A DNA stretch of 64,000 nt from Neckera pumila (lineage: Eukaryota > Streptophyta > Bryopsida > Hypnales > Neckeraceae), in NCBI GenBank assembly GCA_963969595.1, contig OZ018415.1:13950001-14014000 (forward strand), in the 5' to 3' direction. Positions 1 through 11,380 of the stretch are shown here, piece after piece. Within the stretch, counting starts at the first letter, position 1; each line of letters begins with the position of its first letter. The position numbers and the translations under genes are program-made. The notes beneath the pieces were generated by a model. The model saw nothing but the letters and a program-made list of their open reading frames with translations, did not search any database and was not told the origin of the DNA.

Positions 1-1209
1 TTCTTCTCTAGGCAAAATAGGAAAGAAAATAGTATGAAAATTTTTAGATAATTTTTCTATTTATTGCATCCTAAAATAAAATGACCATGGTACAATTACC
101 ACTATAAAGCTAAATTTAACTATTTGATGATTGACTAATAAAATTTGGTAAATTTTTAGTGTGCAGGACAAACTAATTCTATTAAATCTTTATTCAAATA
201 TCTAATGGAAAAGTCATAAGGAGTAATATTGAGATTTCAAAGTGAATTATGCAAGAAAATTTATATCAATGACTATATATAATTCATAAGGATTCATAAG
301 GATATATTCTAATCATTCAAAGTGAACAACATCCACGGGGTGGATGATCAATGTTTTGTAGAGTTTATTGAAGGCCAATGTTTTCTTCAAAAACTTTGAT
401 TCATGCAAAGCAATTCTTGAATCTATCAAAGGTGACTTTCTTTATTACTGATTTGATGAAATTGAGATAAATTGTAAATCATTAGAGCATCACCATTGCA
501 ACTCTTCAAGCGCTCCCAACACGGTAACTGGACGTGCCAGGATTGAAATATTGCCCCGTGGTAGCCAGACAACAAATCTTGAACGGCCATAGCAGAAAAT
601 GGTGAGGGGCTTGGGAAATACAAGGGCTTCCGTGCACCTCACTATATTGTTAGAGTGTCCTTTTGTCCCAAGTTTCAAAGAAGTGTGCACCAAACTCCGA
701 ACACATTTCATTTATTTGTTTAAAAAAACCAAAAAAAATCCAACATGCCCTAACAAGGGTCGCCTCTTAAGATGTGCCGGTTGACTTCCTTGATCCACAA
801 GGTTTGGAGAGTCTTAATGGCCTTTCACAGTGGGGCAGCCTACCACTTTTGAATCCACCTCGTTCCAACACCCTCACCAAACCATGCCTTGGCGCCCTTG
901 TTTGGCAAGGTTGGCTTGGGGATGCCCTTACAATTATATAAGCAAAGATGTGCAAAAAATTCAAAAAAGATTTAGTTGTTAATCCCAAAGTGCTTAAATT
1001 CAAAAATAATTAAATTTTTTTCTGAAATTTATAAAAATAATTGAAACTCCACTAACATAACTATGTCATTGATTTGTGTAAGCATTCTATCTTACGTCTA
1101 TTGATATTATGTTACCTTTTTTACCAGACCGTCAATGAGTATCAATTGGATGAAGTTCAATTTTCACAACATTCATCATCTATACAATGGATAGTTGAGC
1201 GTTTGAGAG
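1..1209. other. AT-rich upstream region without recognisable gene
   Basis: No ORF here looks like a conserved protein. The open frames are short and lack codon-like composition. Around 930-1010 lies a stretch resembling the 'gcaaaaatgtgcaaaatt' segment of the small TTAA element at 1214-1436, so an older relic of that family may be present. Nothing else can be supported. Confidence 0.5.
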
Positions 1210-1213
1210 TTAA

Positions 1214-1436
1214 CCCTAAAACGCTTCGAAGCCTATATTTTGATCGATGAACGGAGGGCTTCCAAGGTACAATTTAATCTAACTAACTTCTCATTCATCC
1301 AATGTCGTACTTGAATCTAGAAAAGACAATCCTTAATGACCAAAACAATTCATAAAATTTAGTTAATCGATATTTTGGTACAAAGATATAAGCAAAAATG
1401 TGCAAAATTTGAAAAATAGATTGAGGCGTTCAGGAG
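1214..1436. mobile_element. 223-bp TTAA-flanked MITE (family 4) upstream of NEP1
   Basis: Flanked by TTAA at 1210-1213 and 1437-1440. The ends are imperfect inverted repeats: CCCTAAAACGCTTCGAAGCC on the left and GAGGCGTTCAGGAG on the right. The interior shares segments (such as 'acttctcattcatc' and 'aaaatgtgcaaaattt', in inverse orientation) with elements at 53482-53701 and about 19139-19340. It is non-coding and ends about 250 bp before the NEP1 start codon, just upstream of the telo-box array. Seen: ends, TTAA flanks, relatives. Inferred: insertion by a TTAA-targeting transposase. Confidence 0.65.
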
Positions 1437-1440
1437 TTAA

Positions 1441-1680
1441 GGGTTAAGAACCCTAATTGCTTCCGAGTATCGGAAGCCTGTTCCGAACCCTAATTGCTTC
1501 TGAGTATCCTGACCTTGTGCTCGTTTCGAAACCAAATTGCTTCTGTCTATCTCGAGCTTGCTCTTTTCAAACCCTAATTTTTACTGAGCGTCGTGGGTTT
1601 CCTCGTTTAAAACCCTAATTGCTACCAACCATCGTGAGATTGCTCGTTTCAAGCCCTAGTTGTTGCTCAGTGTCTTGAGC
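1441..1680 (+). promoter_or_regulatory. Six-unit ~40-bp tandem array carrying telo-box motifs
   Basis: About six degenerate units, each built around AACCCTAATTGCTTC followed by a GAGTATC/GAGC-TTGCTCGTTTC-like segment. The core sits near 1451, 1488, 1531, 1571, 1613 and 1654. Exact telo-boxes AAACCCTAA occur at 1569-1577 and 1610-1618; other units carry GAACCCTAA or a decayed copy. Telo-boxes in promoters and 5' leaders are known cis-elements of plant ribosomal-protein and ribosome-biogenesis genes. The array ends within 10 bp of the NEP1 ATG, so part of it probably lies in the 5' UTR. Confidence 0.7.
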
Positions 1681-1688
1681 TTATCAGA

Positions 1689-4153
1689 ATGGGTGGAAAG
1701 GAGGGGCGGAAGAGAGGAGCGGAAGAGATGGCTCCGGACTCGGACGAGGAGGTTGCTGAAGCGAGCACTGCACCCAATGTGGAGAAGAGCCTCGCACCTG
1801 CAGATGATGATGGTGGTGTTTGGTTTGTGCTCGAGAAGGCTTCCCTGGAGGCCGCCAAAGTGGGCAAGGTATCGGCTTGCTGTTCTCAATTTCTCTTTTT
1901 GATTTGGGAATGCAATCGAATTTGTCAAGTATGAGACAAAAGAGCTTGCGACGATTTGCATGCTGGGGTTTACGTTTGTTTGGTTTCTTTTCGAATTTTG
2001 ATTTTGGGTTTTGGGTTTTTGTTTCTGTGGTCTCGTTTCTATGTGTTCTGAGTGGATTTACTAGACTTGCTTGGAATTGGTGGACGAACGAAATTTGCAC
2101 ATAGTTTGGGGCTCTTGTTGTGATCAAAATCTGTAGTTTCGATGTCGTTTCTTGAGAAGATCTAGTTGCAGGCTTCCGTTTCGCTGTGCTTTGAAGTTGG
2201 AGTTTAGAAGGCGGTGACTTTAGGGGTTAGGTTGACTGCTGTAATTTACAAGTCGGTGAAGTTGCAATTTTAAGGTTTGGCTTCATAACGAAGCTGCAAT
2301 TTGGCAGTCGATGAAGCTGCAATTTAGGGTTTAGGGTTAAGTTGCCTGCGAAGCTGCAAAAGGGTTCGGTGAAGCTAGGGTTCTGGACTTCGCTGTGAAG
2401 CTGCAAGGATTGCACCCTTAGGTCGCTACAGTTTCTTCAATTCATTTTTTTTTTAAATTTCTTTTGTGATCCTTGTGCCTCGCTATTTGCAGAATTATCA
2501 ACTTTTAAATTGTGATGACCACGCCAACTTTCTGCGCAAGCATAAACGAGACCCTGCACATTATCGCCCGGATATTTTACACCAGGTACTTGACAATTCG
2601 AAATATTAGTTGATCTTCCGTCGGACTTTGAATGAACAACTGTCTGTATTATCATGTGGGTACCCTTACATGTGCCGAGGTATGTTCTATGTATTAGTAG
2701 TCTTAACCTTGGCTTCACTGTGGAACAGGCGTTGCTGGCAATTCTTGATAGCCCAATGAACAAGGCAGGCAGATTGAAAGGGCTTTATGTGCACACAGAG
2801 AAAAATGTTCTTATCCAGATCAACCCACACATTCGCATACCAAGGACGTTTAAGAGATTTTGCGGACTGATGGGTTAGTGCCAACTTTGTGTTTGTGCCT
2901 TTCCTTTTGAACTCTTCAGATGGAGCTTCACTGATTTATCTTATTAGTGCGGGCGCAATATCAGTATCACTGCAAAATTTGCTGCGGTTTCAGATTTGCC
3001 AAGTAACTAAATATTTCACCCCTTACTAATCTAAGTATATATTGCAAGTGCGTGTCTTCTGTAAATAACTGTCACACGGACTAAAAGGTCAAGTCAGTAT
3101 ACTTGTTGCATGTTGAAGTTCATGATTACGTTCTTGGTATGGATTAGATTAAGACCCTCTTCTATTATTTGTTCGATTTGGCATGTTATATATAATCACT
3201 TCTAATCTTCTCTGCAATTTCATTCCCGTGCTTATGGTATGCAGTGCAATTACTCCAAAAGCTTACCATTCGAGCAACAAATGGGCCTGATAAGTTGATG
3301 AAAGTGGTGAAGCAACCTGTAACTCGGCATCTGCCTCTCGGTGCCCGGCGAATAGGTATTTCACTGAATCCCAACTTTGATAGAATCTCTCTTTAAATTT
3401 TCATCCTGTGCAGCGTTGTTTGTTGCTACGATATATTTCAGGTATACTGTTTTACCCTATTGGTGATTGCGCAAAAGAGCGTCACTACAAATTTTTTTAC
3501 TCTGCGGAATTTTGTACCATCTTGTGAAAATTAGTACAATACAGTTATATTTCAGTCTGCACTAATATGAGAGGAGTGATTTTGGTAAGTTAGTGTCACT
3601 TGTACAGATACGTTAAATCAGTGTAGTTTGTGTACAATGTTACTTTGAATGTAGAATGATTTGGAACCCTCTTGTTCTTTGCTCCTGGTTACACAGGGAT
3701 GTCATACAGTGCTCCTAAAGTTGTACAATTGCGAGAGTACATAACTGCGACCAAAGAATCGAGTCCTCTCGTCTTTGTGGTGAGTTTAGATTTCTACAGA
3801 GACCAGTGGTTTTTTTCAACCCTTTTACTTTTGACCTTTGGAGCGGTTTGTCTTTGTCATCTCCAACACTTCATTTTATTAGAAACGCCTAAGATTGACC
3901 CCTATTTGATCAGTGCCTTTTGGTGCGCGTTTGTGTAAGTGTTAGGCTTTAGAGCTTGTTGGTCTGAATTCAGGATGGGATTTGTCGTACTTTCTAAGTC
4001 GCATGTCTGAAACAGGTGGGCGCAATGTCGCATGGAAAGATTGAAGTGGATTATATAGATGATCTTGTTGCAGTGTCAGAGTATCCTCTGAGTGCAATGT
4101 GGGCCATTGCTCGTATTTGCAATGCCTTGGAGACCCAGTGGAACATTGTATGA
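1689..4153 (+). CDS. NEP1: NEP1/EMG1, 18S rRNA pseudouridine-N1 methyltransferase
   Basis: Six exons join in frame to 249 residues: 1689-1868, 2493-2585, 2729-2873, 3245-3355, 3697-3779 and 4016-4153. All introns are GT-AG (624, 143, 371, 341 and 236 bp). The protein is an SPOUT-fold Nep1/Emg1, which N1-methylates a conserved pseudouridine of 18S rRNA in the small-subunit processome in the nucleolus and has a separate role in 40S assembly. Family signatures seen: VLEKASLE near residue 47, [15 protein letters not shown] (62-76), [15 protein letters not shown] (93-107), RIPRTFKRF (127-135), [16 protein letters not shown] (205-212) and SEYPLSA before the C-terminal WNIV. The length matches plant Nep1 (about 245-255). 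The acidic N-terminus (residues 1-43) is variable, as usual. The start is the first ATG in frame with exon 1. No key motif is missing and the gene looks intact. It converges on PPP4R2. Confidence 0.95.
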
Positions 4154-5101
4154 GAAAGTAGTGCCTGTAATTTAGGTTTTAGCAAAAAATGAATTGAAGA
4201 GAAAAAGCCCTTTAGTGCATGTAGTCCCCGTGCTCTCGATAATTGGAGACTGGTGTGGAATCTCTAAAAAATATGGCAGTATTTCTGCTGAATTTCCGTT
4301 AACTTTTGGGTCGACGCAAGATTGTTGCTAATCCATGTAACCGATTTTTGTGGTTCTAATTCATGTGACGATCTGTAAAGTAGAGCAAATCATAGCTGGG
4401 TCTGCAACCAAATACCGGTACCTGAATGTTGATCGTCTTGTTAGTCTAGCTTGTAACTGTAAGGTTGCAGGAATTCGAAGCACATGTACCAATTTAAAAG
4501 CAGCCATGCGCTTTGATTCAGAGAATAAGATGCATTTTAGTTACACCCTTGGCTTTTGTTGCACACAACTGCAACAATGCCATGGTACTACGAAAAACTG
4601 AATTACATGTGGTCTCCCTGTCTTCTCGATACTTCCAATGAGGGCCGTAACCAATGATTCCACAAAAGCTTCATTCGCCTTTCCAACAAAAAGATATGTA
4701 GTTTGAACGAAAATGTCAAATACAGTTCAATGTGTGAGTTTCAACAACAGAGGCAAAATTAGTGCATCAATCAACTCACAGGTGCGGAGGGGCCATAATC
4801 CCATTTCCTTTCGATTGGGGTACAAAATTGTACGTCACTTGTACATGACACAAATTATAAATAACACGGTAAGATGGATTAGGATTTTCAACTTCGACAA
4901 TTCATAAAATATTCAAAAGATGTTATCTTAGACTACAAAACTATTTTTCTATCATTCTCATATTCTGGAAGTATATCAAACCTTCACGTATGAGCAATTG
5001 CTTTAAGTGCAAGGAAGAATAGTAATTGTACCGTATGAACGACCTTTTGCTATAAATAGAAAATGTAAAGTGGTGGTCAAAGAGTAACAATCCGTAATGT
5101 C
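4154..5101. other. Convergent intergenic region
   Basis: Holds the 3' UTR of NEP1 and probably that of the PPP4R2 gene. It is AT-rich with no conserved ORF. No clear polyadenylation signal cluster or repeat stood out. Confidence 0.5.
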
Positions 5102-5347
5102 CTACGCGCTGCTTTCCACAACATCCTCTTTAGATTCATTCTCATCCACCACAGGCGCAGTTACAGTGTCAGATGGAGGTTCACTTAAAGTGTCGACCTG
5201 TTCACTTGGAGGTACACTTGACGTGTTGGCCTCATCAGCAACCGGCTGCCCAGGCTCGTCCTTAACCTCTTGTGCATTCTCTCTTGAACCTTCTTCCGTG
5301 GAAATGGTTTCAGGCAGGTTGTGCCGTGTCGACATCCATCGATTCCT
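5102..5347 (-). other. Out-of-frame continuation of the acidic PPP4R2 tail
   Basis: After the PPP4R2 frame stops at 5310-5312, a frame shifted by one base is open from about 5347 to its stop at 5102. It encodes about 80 residues of the same acidic Ser/Glu/Asp/Pro composition (for example PPSEQVDTLSEPPSD and DENESKEDVVESSA). The first frame ends ESMDVDTAQPA. Joining the two would bring the protein to about 270 residues, closer to plant PPP4R2 lengths. Options: a one-base frameshift (real or assembly), an unrecognised splice, or a coincidental open frame. I see no plausible intron here. Confidence 0.45.
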
Positions 5348-7355
5348 TCAACTCTTTCAGCTCTGTGCTCTCAGAGTCGGTCTTATGTTCATCGGCCGCA
5401 ACGAGAACATCCTTGGACTCGCTACTTATAATAATATCTGTCTTTGGTGGTGATGATGCCAGTGGTTTTGGGCACGCATCCTTTTCTGGTGTTGGGGCTG
5501 GCACTGATGGAACCCCAGGGTACGGTCCTGGCGATGGTGGGATCGTGGATGTGACCAAAAGCAGCTGCATGAGGAGGCACCGAGACAACTTGTGATGCCC
5601 CCATGTCATTTTAATTCCTTGGAATGGTGACTAGATATATAATCGACAGACCCAGGTAAGAAGAAAATTTGAGCTAAAAGCTGGATGACATATATGCTGG
5701 ATGACTTTCGCTTTTGAATGACATATTCAGTATCCCAAAAACACAAACAGCAGCTTTGCGCAGATTCAAAAGCGATTCTTGCTAATACAAGTCAAACATA
5801 TGCTAACGATGCCTCCAGGAAAATTACTCAAAGGTACAGTGCTTATCATTGGAACATTGACGAGTATCTCAACCTATGCCATAGCAGAAGAGGGGCATGC
5901 TATTAGCAAATAAGTAATAGAGAAAGAGAAATCAGGTCAGCAGAGCACACACCTTCTCAAAGGCAAGGGCAACCTTATCAAGGTTAGGATATCTGTCTCG
6001 AGGATTCAACAATACCTGAAAAGAATGCACTCTGTGTTAAATTAAAACTAAACAATGTTGCCGTTCAATTGTGTTCAAGAGCTCAGGCTAGCTCCTTAAG
6101 ATCAGGTCAACTCAACTTACATTGAAGATTTGAACAACAATCTTCAGTTCTTGACCTTCACAAAAATGGAATTCCAATACGTGTCATGAACCGAGTGTTA
6201 ATTCTCACTTGAACAAGGAAAATTAAGTTTAACTGACTGACTGACCTCCCCAAAGCGTTGGATTGTGAAAGGTGCTCCGTCTGTGAATGCCTCCAATCCT
6301 GTTCCCCTTTTTAAACCTCAGTTTCAGTGCAAAGCTCTCATGAAAAAATACCATAAGATCTGAGAACTAGTCATGAATGGAAGACCACTCGAATAGTCTT
6401 TGGACACCATCCTCAACGTACCATTAGAAAAAGCAACAAGAAAAGAAATGAACCTGAAGTTAGCCTGTCTTCAAGCTCCTGATAGCTTTCGCCAGTGACA
6501 AGTGGTCTCGGAGGCCCAACTGCAACATCCATATGGCTTTTATGAAAATCTTGCAGTACCTGAATCGACACGCCAAATCCAAATTTTCAAAGAAATTCTT
6601 AAATGAACATAAAACGGTCGTTGGCTGAGAAACAACCAAATTTGAACTCAACAAGGGCAAAAGTCGATGAGAATCCATCTACACAGGAAGTCATACCTGC
6701 TTCAGCCTGAAAAGAAGAAGCGTCCTAAGTTCATCCCATCTGTGCCTGGAGAGACCGCAATACAGTTCACATATCACAATTGTCACCATACCACAATTTT
6801 TCCAATTCCGGGGAATGTATAAACCTAAACCTGCATTTCCCGACCTTGGCATTCGAAACAATGACTTAAGATCGATGTCTCATTTCCACCTGGCTCCTTA
6901 AATTATACATCTATAACTTCACTCAATCTCATTCAAAAGTAGAAACCTCAAACCAACAAAAACTGCAGTAAACCAAGATTACATTTGTGGAAAGCCTCTA
7001 GGTTTTAAACTTCTCATGCAAACCTCCAAGGAATAAGGAAGGTCAGAAAATGCATAGTCGACCGCATGATGATTAGGGGAAATCAACCATAGTAACTTTG
7101 AAAATTCATAGCTAATTCAATATAACTCCAAAAATAACGAACGACTTGTCATGGGTTCCATTTCCTCTTAGCAACAACAGCAAAACTAATACTCATAGGT
7201 TTCGAAAAAATCAAAACTAATACTCATAGGTTTCCTTATTGAGAAACACTCAAGAGTTCATTCACAGTTCAACGTACCAATACAGTCCCGTCACGACGGA
7301 AACCTCCAAAATATTTAGCAGCTCATCAGAGAATTGGCGATTCGATGCATCCTGT
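5310..7355 (-). CDS. PPP4R2: Protein phosphatase 4 regulatory subunit 2 (5' end not found)
   Basis: Six exons read from high to low coordinates: 7355-7278, 6745-6697, 6559-6454, 6298-6246, 6015-5953 and 5564-5310. They join in frame through GT-AG introns (532, 137, 155, 230 and 388 bp) into about 200 residues. Family signatures: ELLNILEVSVVTGLYWHRWD (the TGKFWHDW-type block), LLLFRLKQVLQ, the proline hinge GPPRPLVTGESYQELEDRL, DGAPFTIQRFGE, NPRDRYPNLDKVALAFEK and LLLVTSTI. A Pro-rich then acidic Ser/Glu tail follows, as in PPP4R2 proteins. The protein is the regulatory subunit of PP4 phosphatase, which acts in DNA-damage response and splicing-factor/centrosome functions. The first exon seen has no in-frame Met and begins at 7355 (or 7351, since two AG acceptors lie 4 bp apart), so a short initial exon lies upstream and was not located. 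The tail shows a frame problem (separate entry). Confidence 0.85.
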
Positions 7356-7734
7356 CTGCAAAACCATCATTAAAATCTTCTCAACAAACACGATTCTCAG
7401 CAAGGAATAGCAACGGTCTTGTTACCTGACAATGACCCTAAAACCGGAAATTAAATTGCGCAAGCGCTAAATTATTCTCACTTGCAGAAAACAGAAAGCT
7501 CCGCTGAGCTCGACAATTCGCAAAATATCAAGGCCTTTTCGGGAATGTTACGGATCCAGCTTTCAGCAAAGTGCAAAAAACATCATATGACGTTCAATCT
7601 CATTCTTCGCTCCTCTAATTTCTCACGTCATTACATGCACTCTCTTACCCCAAATATGCAAAGATATTTCGAAAAATGCATCTTCACGAACTCTTATTTG
7701 CTCTCCCGATACCTCAAATTGAATAAAAAAGAAA

Positions 7735-9020
7735 TGCAGTGCGCAATTTCTTTGTTGAGCACCGACACCTTGGGTCGAATCGAAAATAACTTCACTGTGC
7801 AATTTCTTCATTGAACACCAAGACCTCAGATCGAATCTAAAAGAATATCAATGCGCAATTTCTTAGTTGAACGCCGAGACCTCAAATCTAATAAAAAAGA
7901 AATGCAGTGCGCAATTTCTTCGTTGAGCACCTACACCTTGGATTGAATAAAAAATAAATTCAGTGCGCAATTTCTTCATTGAACAGGGAGACCTCGGATC
8001 AAATCAAAAATAACTCAGTGCGCAATTTCTTTGTTGAACACTGAGACCTCAGATAGAATCTAAAATAAAATAGTGCGCAATTTCTTCGTTGAACGCCGAG
8101 ACCTCAGATCGAATCAAAAAGAAATGCAGTGCGCAATTTCTTCGTTAAAAAGTGAGACCTCGGATTGAATTAAAATAAAATTCAGTGTGCAATTTCTTTG
8201 TTGAACAGCGAGACCTCGGGGTGATTGCAAGAAACACTTCACGTTTTTGGCTCAATAACGCAGTTTTGGGCTATAGGACTGGTAGTACTATGCAGTAATA
8301 TCAGTACTATGTTTTCATCGCGTTTCTACAGATCTCGACCATCGGTTCAAGGCGTTTGCAAATCTCAATCGTCAATTCAGTACTATGTAGTATTATAGAC
8401 TGTTGCGAAGTACTACAAAAGCCATTGGGAGCAGAAAATAGCAGAAAAGGGATCTATGCACCTTTTAATTTTTAATAATTCAAAAATAAATAAATAAATA
8501 AAAACAAAATCTTTTTCATTTTGCTAGAGAAGATTGCACTCACATTGCACCAAAAAATTAATGTAGGAAAATTTTTCCCCCTTTGTAACCTTTGCACAAA
8601 GGAAGGTCACTTTGATCCCATGGGGGCAACTGACATGTTGCTATTTTCATAAAAATTCATTGTCAATTTTTGTAATATTAGTAGTCCTCCAACATGTCTA
8701 ATTTGTGGCTTCAAATTCGCATTTTTAGGTCAAAAATAGGACTAAAACCCCCCAAAATGACCAAAGTAGACACCCGATTGGGGGCAGTTTAAAAATAGTA
8801 AACTAATTTGAAAAAACTTGAAAAAATTACTCAATATTTGCAACTATCATATATACCTTCTTTCCAAATTTTACACCAAATAGACAAATGATGCAAAAGT
8901 TATGAGCAAAAAACCACTTGTCCAAGGGCAAGGGGACAAAAAATAAGACAAGTGTTTCTTGCAATCACCCTTCAATCAAATTAAAAATGAAATTTAGTGC
9001 GCAATTTCTTTGTTGAACAG
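7735..9020. repeat. 57-bp tandem array (about ten units), split by an insertion
   Basis: Units carry GTGCGCAATTTCTTCGTTGA followed by an 'acRccgagacctcRgatYgaat' block and an A-rich linker. Nine copies begin near 7740, 7797, 7852, 7907, 7962, 8016, 8070, 8130 and 8186. A tenth resumes at about 8998, after the TIR element at 8219-8970. The array lies upstream of PPP4R2, where its missing first exon or promoter should be. It is non-coding as far as I can tell. Confidence 0.85.
8219..8970. mobile_element. ~750-bp TIR element inserted in the 57-bp array
   Basis: A perfect 20-bp terminal inverted repeat, GGGTGATTGCAAGAAACACT, is found at the left end and as its reverse complement ending at 8970. 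The insertion interrupts a unit of the tandem array, which continues directly afterwards. No clear target-site duplication is visible, so I do not assign a superfamily. It is AT-rich, with no ORF of note. Confidence 0.8.
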
Positions 9021-9398
9021 TGTGTAACTTGTAGCGTCAAGCAATGATTCAAAGTCAGTGGGATCCATCACCATGATCCCAAAAAAAACTTGAAGCATGC
9101 ATTCAGTCGACTAAGCAAAGTGTAGAAGTCATAACATGACTTAGCATACAAAAGGACTTTAGAACAATGCATGTGAACTCTTATTTGCTCTCCTGAGAGC
9201 GATCATCAAGACTTGGTAGTATGTACAATGTTTATCAGGAGTTACATTCCCGAGACCAATCATCAAGAATCGTTTCAATTATGGTACACTTAGTGTCATT
9301 CTATGGCATGCAGTGACTCTGGTAATGCGTGTCCAAAATGCCAAGTAGTTTTTGTCACAATTCAATGATGTAGTGACTAGTCACAATTCATTTGCACC

Positions 9399-9788
9399 CT
9401 AGCGCCTACGCTGTGCTGATCGATACGCTCTCAATATTGGCGATGCTGGAGACGTAGGTTGAGCTGTTGCTACTTTGACCTTTCCGATCACATCTTTAGC
9501 AGTAGACGGAGGTTGAGCTGTTGTTGCTTTGACCTTCCCGATCTCATCTTCAGTAGTAGACAAAGGTTGAGTTGTTGGTGCTTTGACCTTCCCAATCTCA
9601 TCTTCCGCACTAGCTAGCCTTGCTTTGAGTCCCGTCATTTCCAATTCTACAAGCATTTTTGATTTTTAGTCATGCATTGTCACTTTCAAAAACAATCATT
9701 CACATCTTGAAACACTTGAAACCAGAGATATTATACCTTGTTGAACCTGTTGCTCCAATTTTTGTTGCTCGTAGACAACCGTAGCCAT
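9399..9788 (-). CDS. Small two-exon gene, coiled/repeat protein, unknown function
   Basis: Exon 1 is 9788-9737 and exon 2 is 9646-9399, joined by a 90-bp GT-AG intron to 99 residues. The product starts MATVVYEQQKLEQQVQQELE, a Gln/Glu-rich probable coiled coil. It continues with three tandem copies of about 20 residues built on DEIGKVKATTAQPPST (second copy about residues 57-72) and ends in a basic AYRSAQRRR tail. I do not recognise the family. A second, decayed copy lies at 10840-11246, so the segment was duplicated. The frame preservation and intron in this copy suggest it is or was coding. It could equally be the 3' part of a larger gene or a captured fragment in a repeat, because flanking DNA is duplicated too. 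Confidence 0.4.
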
Positions 9789-9895
9789 CCCATTGCAACC
9801 ACGAACCAAGAATGGTGATCTCCGAAGCTACAATCGCTCCTTTGAAAACATCCTTCATTGTGACTACAAGACTGTGCCATGAGACCCTGGGGGAG

Positions 9896-10514
9896 CAACT
9901 TCCATTTATTATATGGAGATTTATTATGTCTTATTTTACAAAATACTATGACTTAATCACTTATGACTATGATGATATATATCTCATTGGAAATAAAACA
10001 TTGAGAGCTTTTAGAATATGTATTTTGGGTATAAAAAATGTATATCTATAGTTTGACAAAATAAATAATAAGTGAAAAATAAGGCATTCTAGTATGCAAG
10101 GGTGTGAGCACAAGAAGGTCCTTGAATTTTAGAACTTATTATAAAATTCATTATATAATAAAGGTCATAGTTGTCACATTGAACAAACTATCCATTCAAA
10201 CTGTCCGGTTTGCCCGCCCATCCGGTGCCCCTAACTTGTCTAATGTGACTACTTTAAAGTGGTCACATTGTCCATCCAATATGTCTGAACCGTCCGATGT
10301 ATCAGCCCGTCCAAGACATTTGGTGATCCTAACTTATCCAATGTGACAACAATGATAAGGGCATAATAAAAATCTTCACTCATTATTAGTTATTATAAAC
10401 AAATAAACAAGTCTTAAATGACTTTTTAAAAGTTATTATAAGTGAACAAGTAAGTCTAAATTGACTTACTATGTCCCACAGTCTTGCCCATTATAATTGA
10501 GTTGGCCCCCCAGG
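9896..10514. mobile_element. ~620-bp TIR element between the duplicated segments
   Basis: The left end CCTGGGGGAGCAACTTCC is mirrored by AGTTGGCCCCCCAGG at the right. Comparison of the duplicated flanking sequence (after about 9890 and near 11440) indicates it interrupts the first copy. A short direct repeat 'taacttgtctaatgtgac' / 'taacttatccaatgtgac' lies inside, near 10230 and 10330. The target duplication is unclear. Confidence 0.5.
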
Positions 10515-10839
10515 AGTGGGACTATCTGCTGTAGAAGACTAACTGCCGGCTTTGGGCTTGAAAACGCTTAGATCGTCAAACTGCAACAAGCGAGAAGAAA
10601 GTGCGTGAAAGTATTGCGAGGCTAAGGTAGAAGCACCAGTAGTCAATCATTTTTCTCAATCAAATCAAAATTTAAATTCATGTACCAATTTTGTCGTTCA
10701 ATAGCGAGGCCTTGATCAAATCAAAATTAAAATTCTCTCGAGAATGTACAATGTTTTATTAGGAATTACAATTCAATGACGCCAGGTAGTTTTTGTCACA
10801 TTTCATGACGGAGTGACTAGTCACAAATCATTTGCATCC

Positions 10840-11246
10840 TAGTGCCTTGACTGTGGTGATCAAAATGCTTTCAGTATTGCCGATACTAGAGACATTGATT
10901 GTATTGTTGCGACTTTGACCTTGCTGACCTCCTCTTGAGCAGTAGACGGAGGTTGAGCGGCTTTGGCTTTGATCTTGCCGATCTCTTCTTAAGTAGAAGA
11001 CGGAGGTTGAGCTAGAGGTTGAGTTGTTGCCGCTTTTAGCTTGTCGATCTCCTCTTCCACACTAATTACCTTGGCTTTTAGTCCTTTCATCTCCAAATTT
11101 TCTACAAGCATTTCTCAATTCTTAGTCATGCATTGTCACTTTCAAAAATTAACAATCATTCACATCTTCAAACACTTGAAACAAGACACTGTACTTTGTT
11201 CAGCTCGTTGCTCAAATTTCCATTGCTTGTAGATGACTGTAGCCAC
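10840..11246 (-). pseudogene. Decayed copy of the 9.4-kb small gene
   Basis: It has the same two-exon arrangement as 9399-9788 with the same repeat motif (EEIGKIKA, ATTQPL). The start codon is changed to GTG (11246-11244), the intron donor has lost a G, and at least one in-frame stop (after PPSST) plus further stops at the C-terminus break the frame. The duplication also includes non-coding DNA on both sides. Confidence 0.7.
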
Positions 11247-11270
11247 CCACTGCAACCAAGAACCGAGAAC

Positions 11271-11380
11271 CACTACAAGAAAATAGTGTCCAAATTGACA
11301 TGTCCTAATTGACTAAAATGTCCAAATTGAAATGTCCTAATTAACTAAAATGTCCAAATTGTCATAATTATTATATAGTG
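11271..11380. mobile_element. 110-bp CACTA-type MITE
   Basis: It begins CACTACAAGAAAATAGTG and ends TTATATAGTG, the canonical CACTA/EnSpm termini. Inside are repeated TGTCCAAATTGA-like units. Flanks are AAC and AAT, an imperfect 3-bp duplication. It interrupts the pseudogene-copy duplication: the other copy, near 9810, has the uninterrupted 'agaatggtgatc'. It is a sibling of 12998-13169. Confidence 0.8.

Noticed and set aside
7735..8217. CRISPR-like regularly spaced repeats
   Set aside because: Units are contiguous degenerate tandem repeats in plant nuclear DNA without unique spacers; an ordinary minisatellite.
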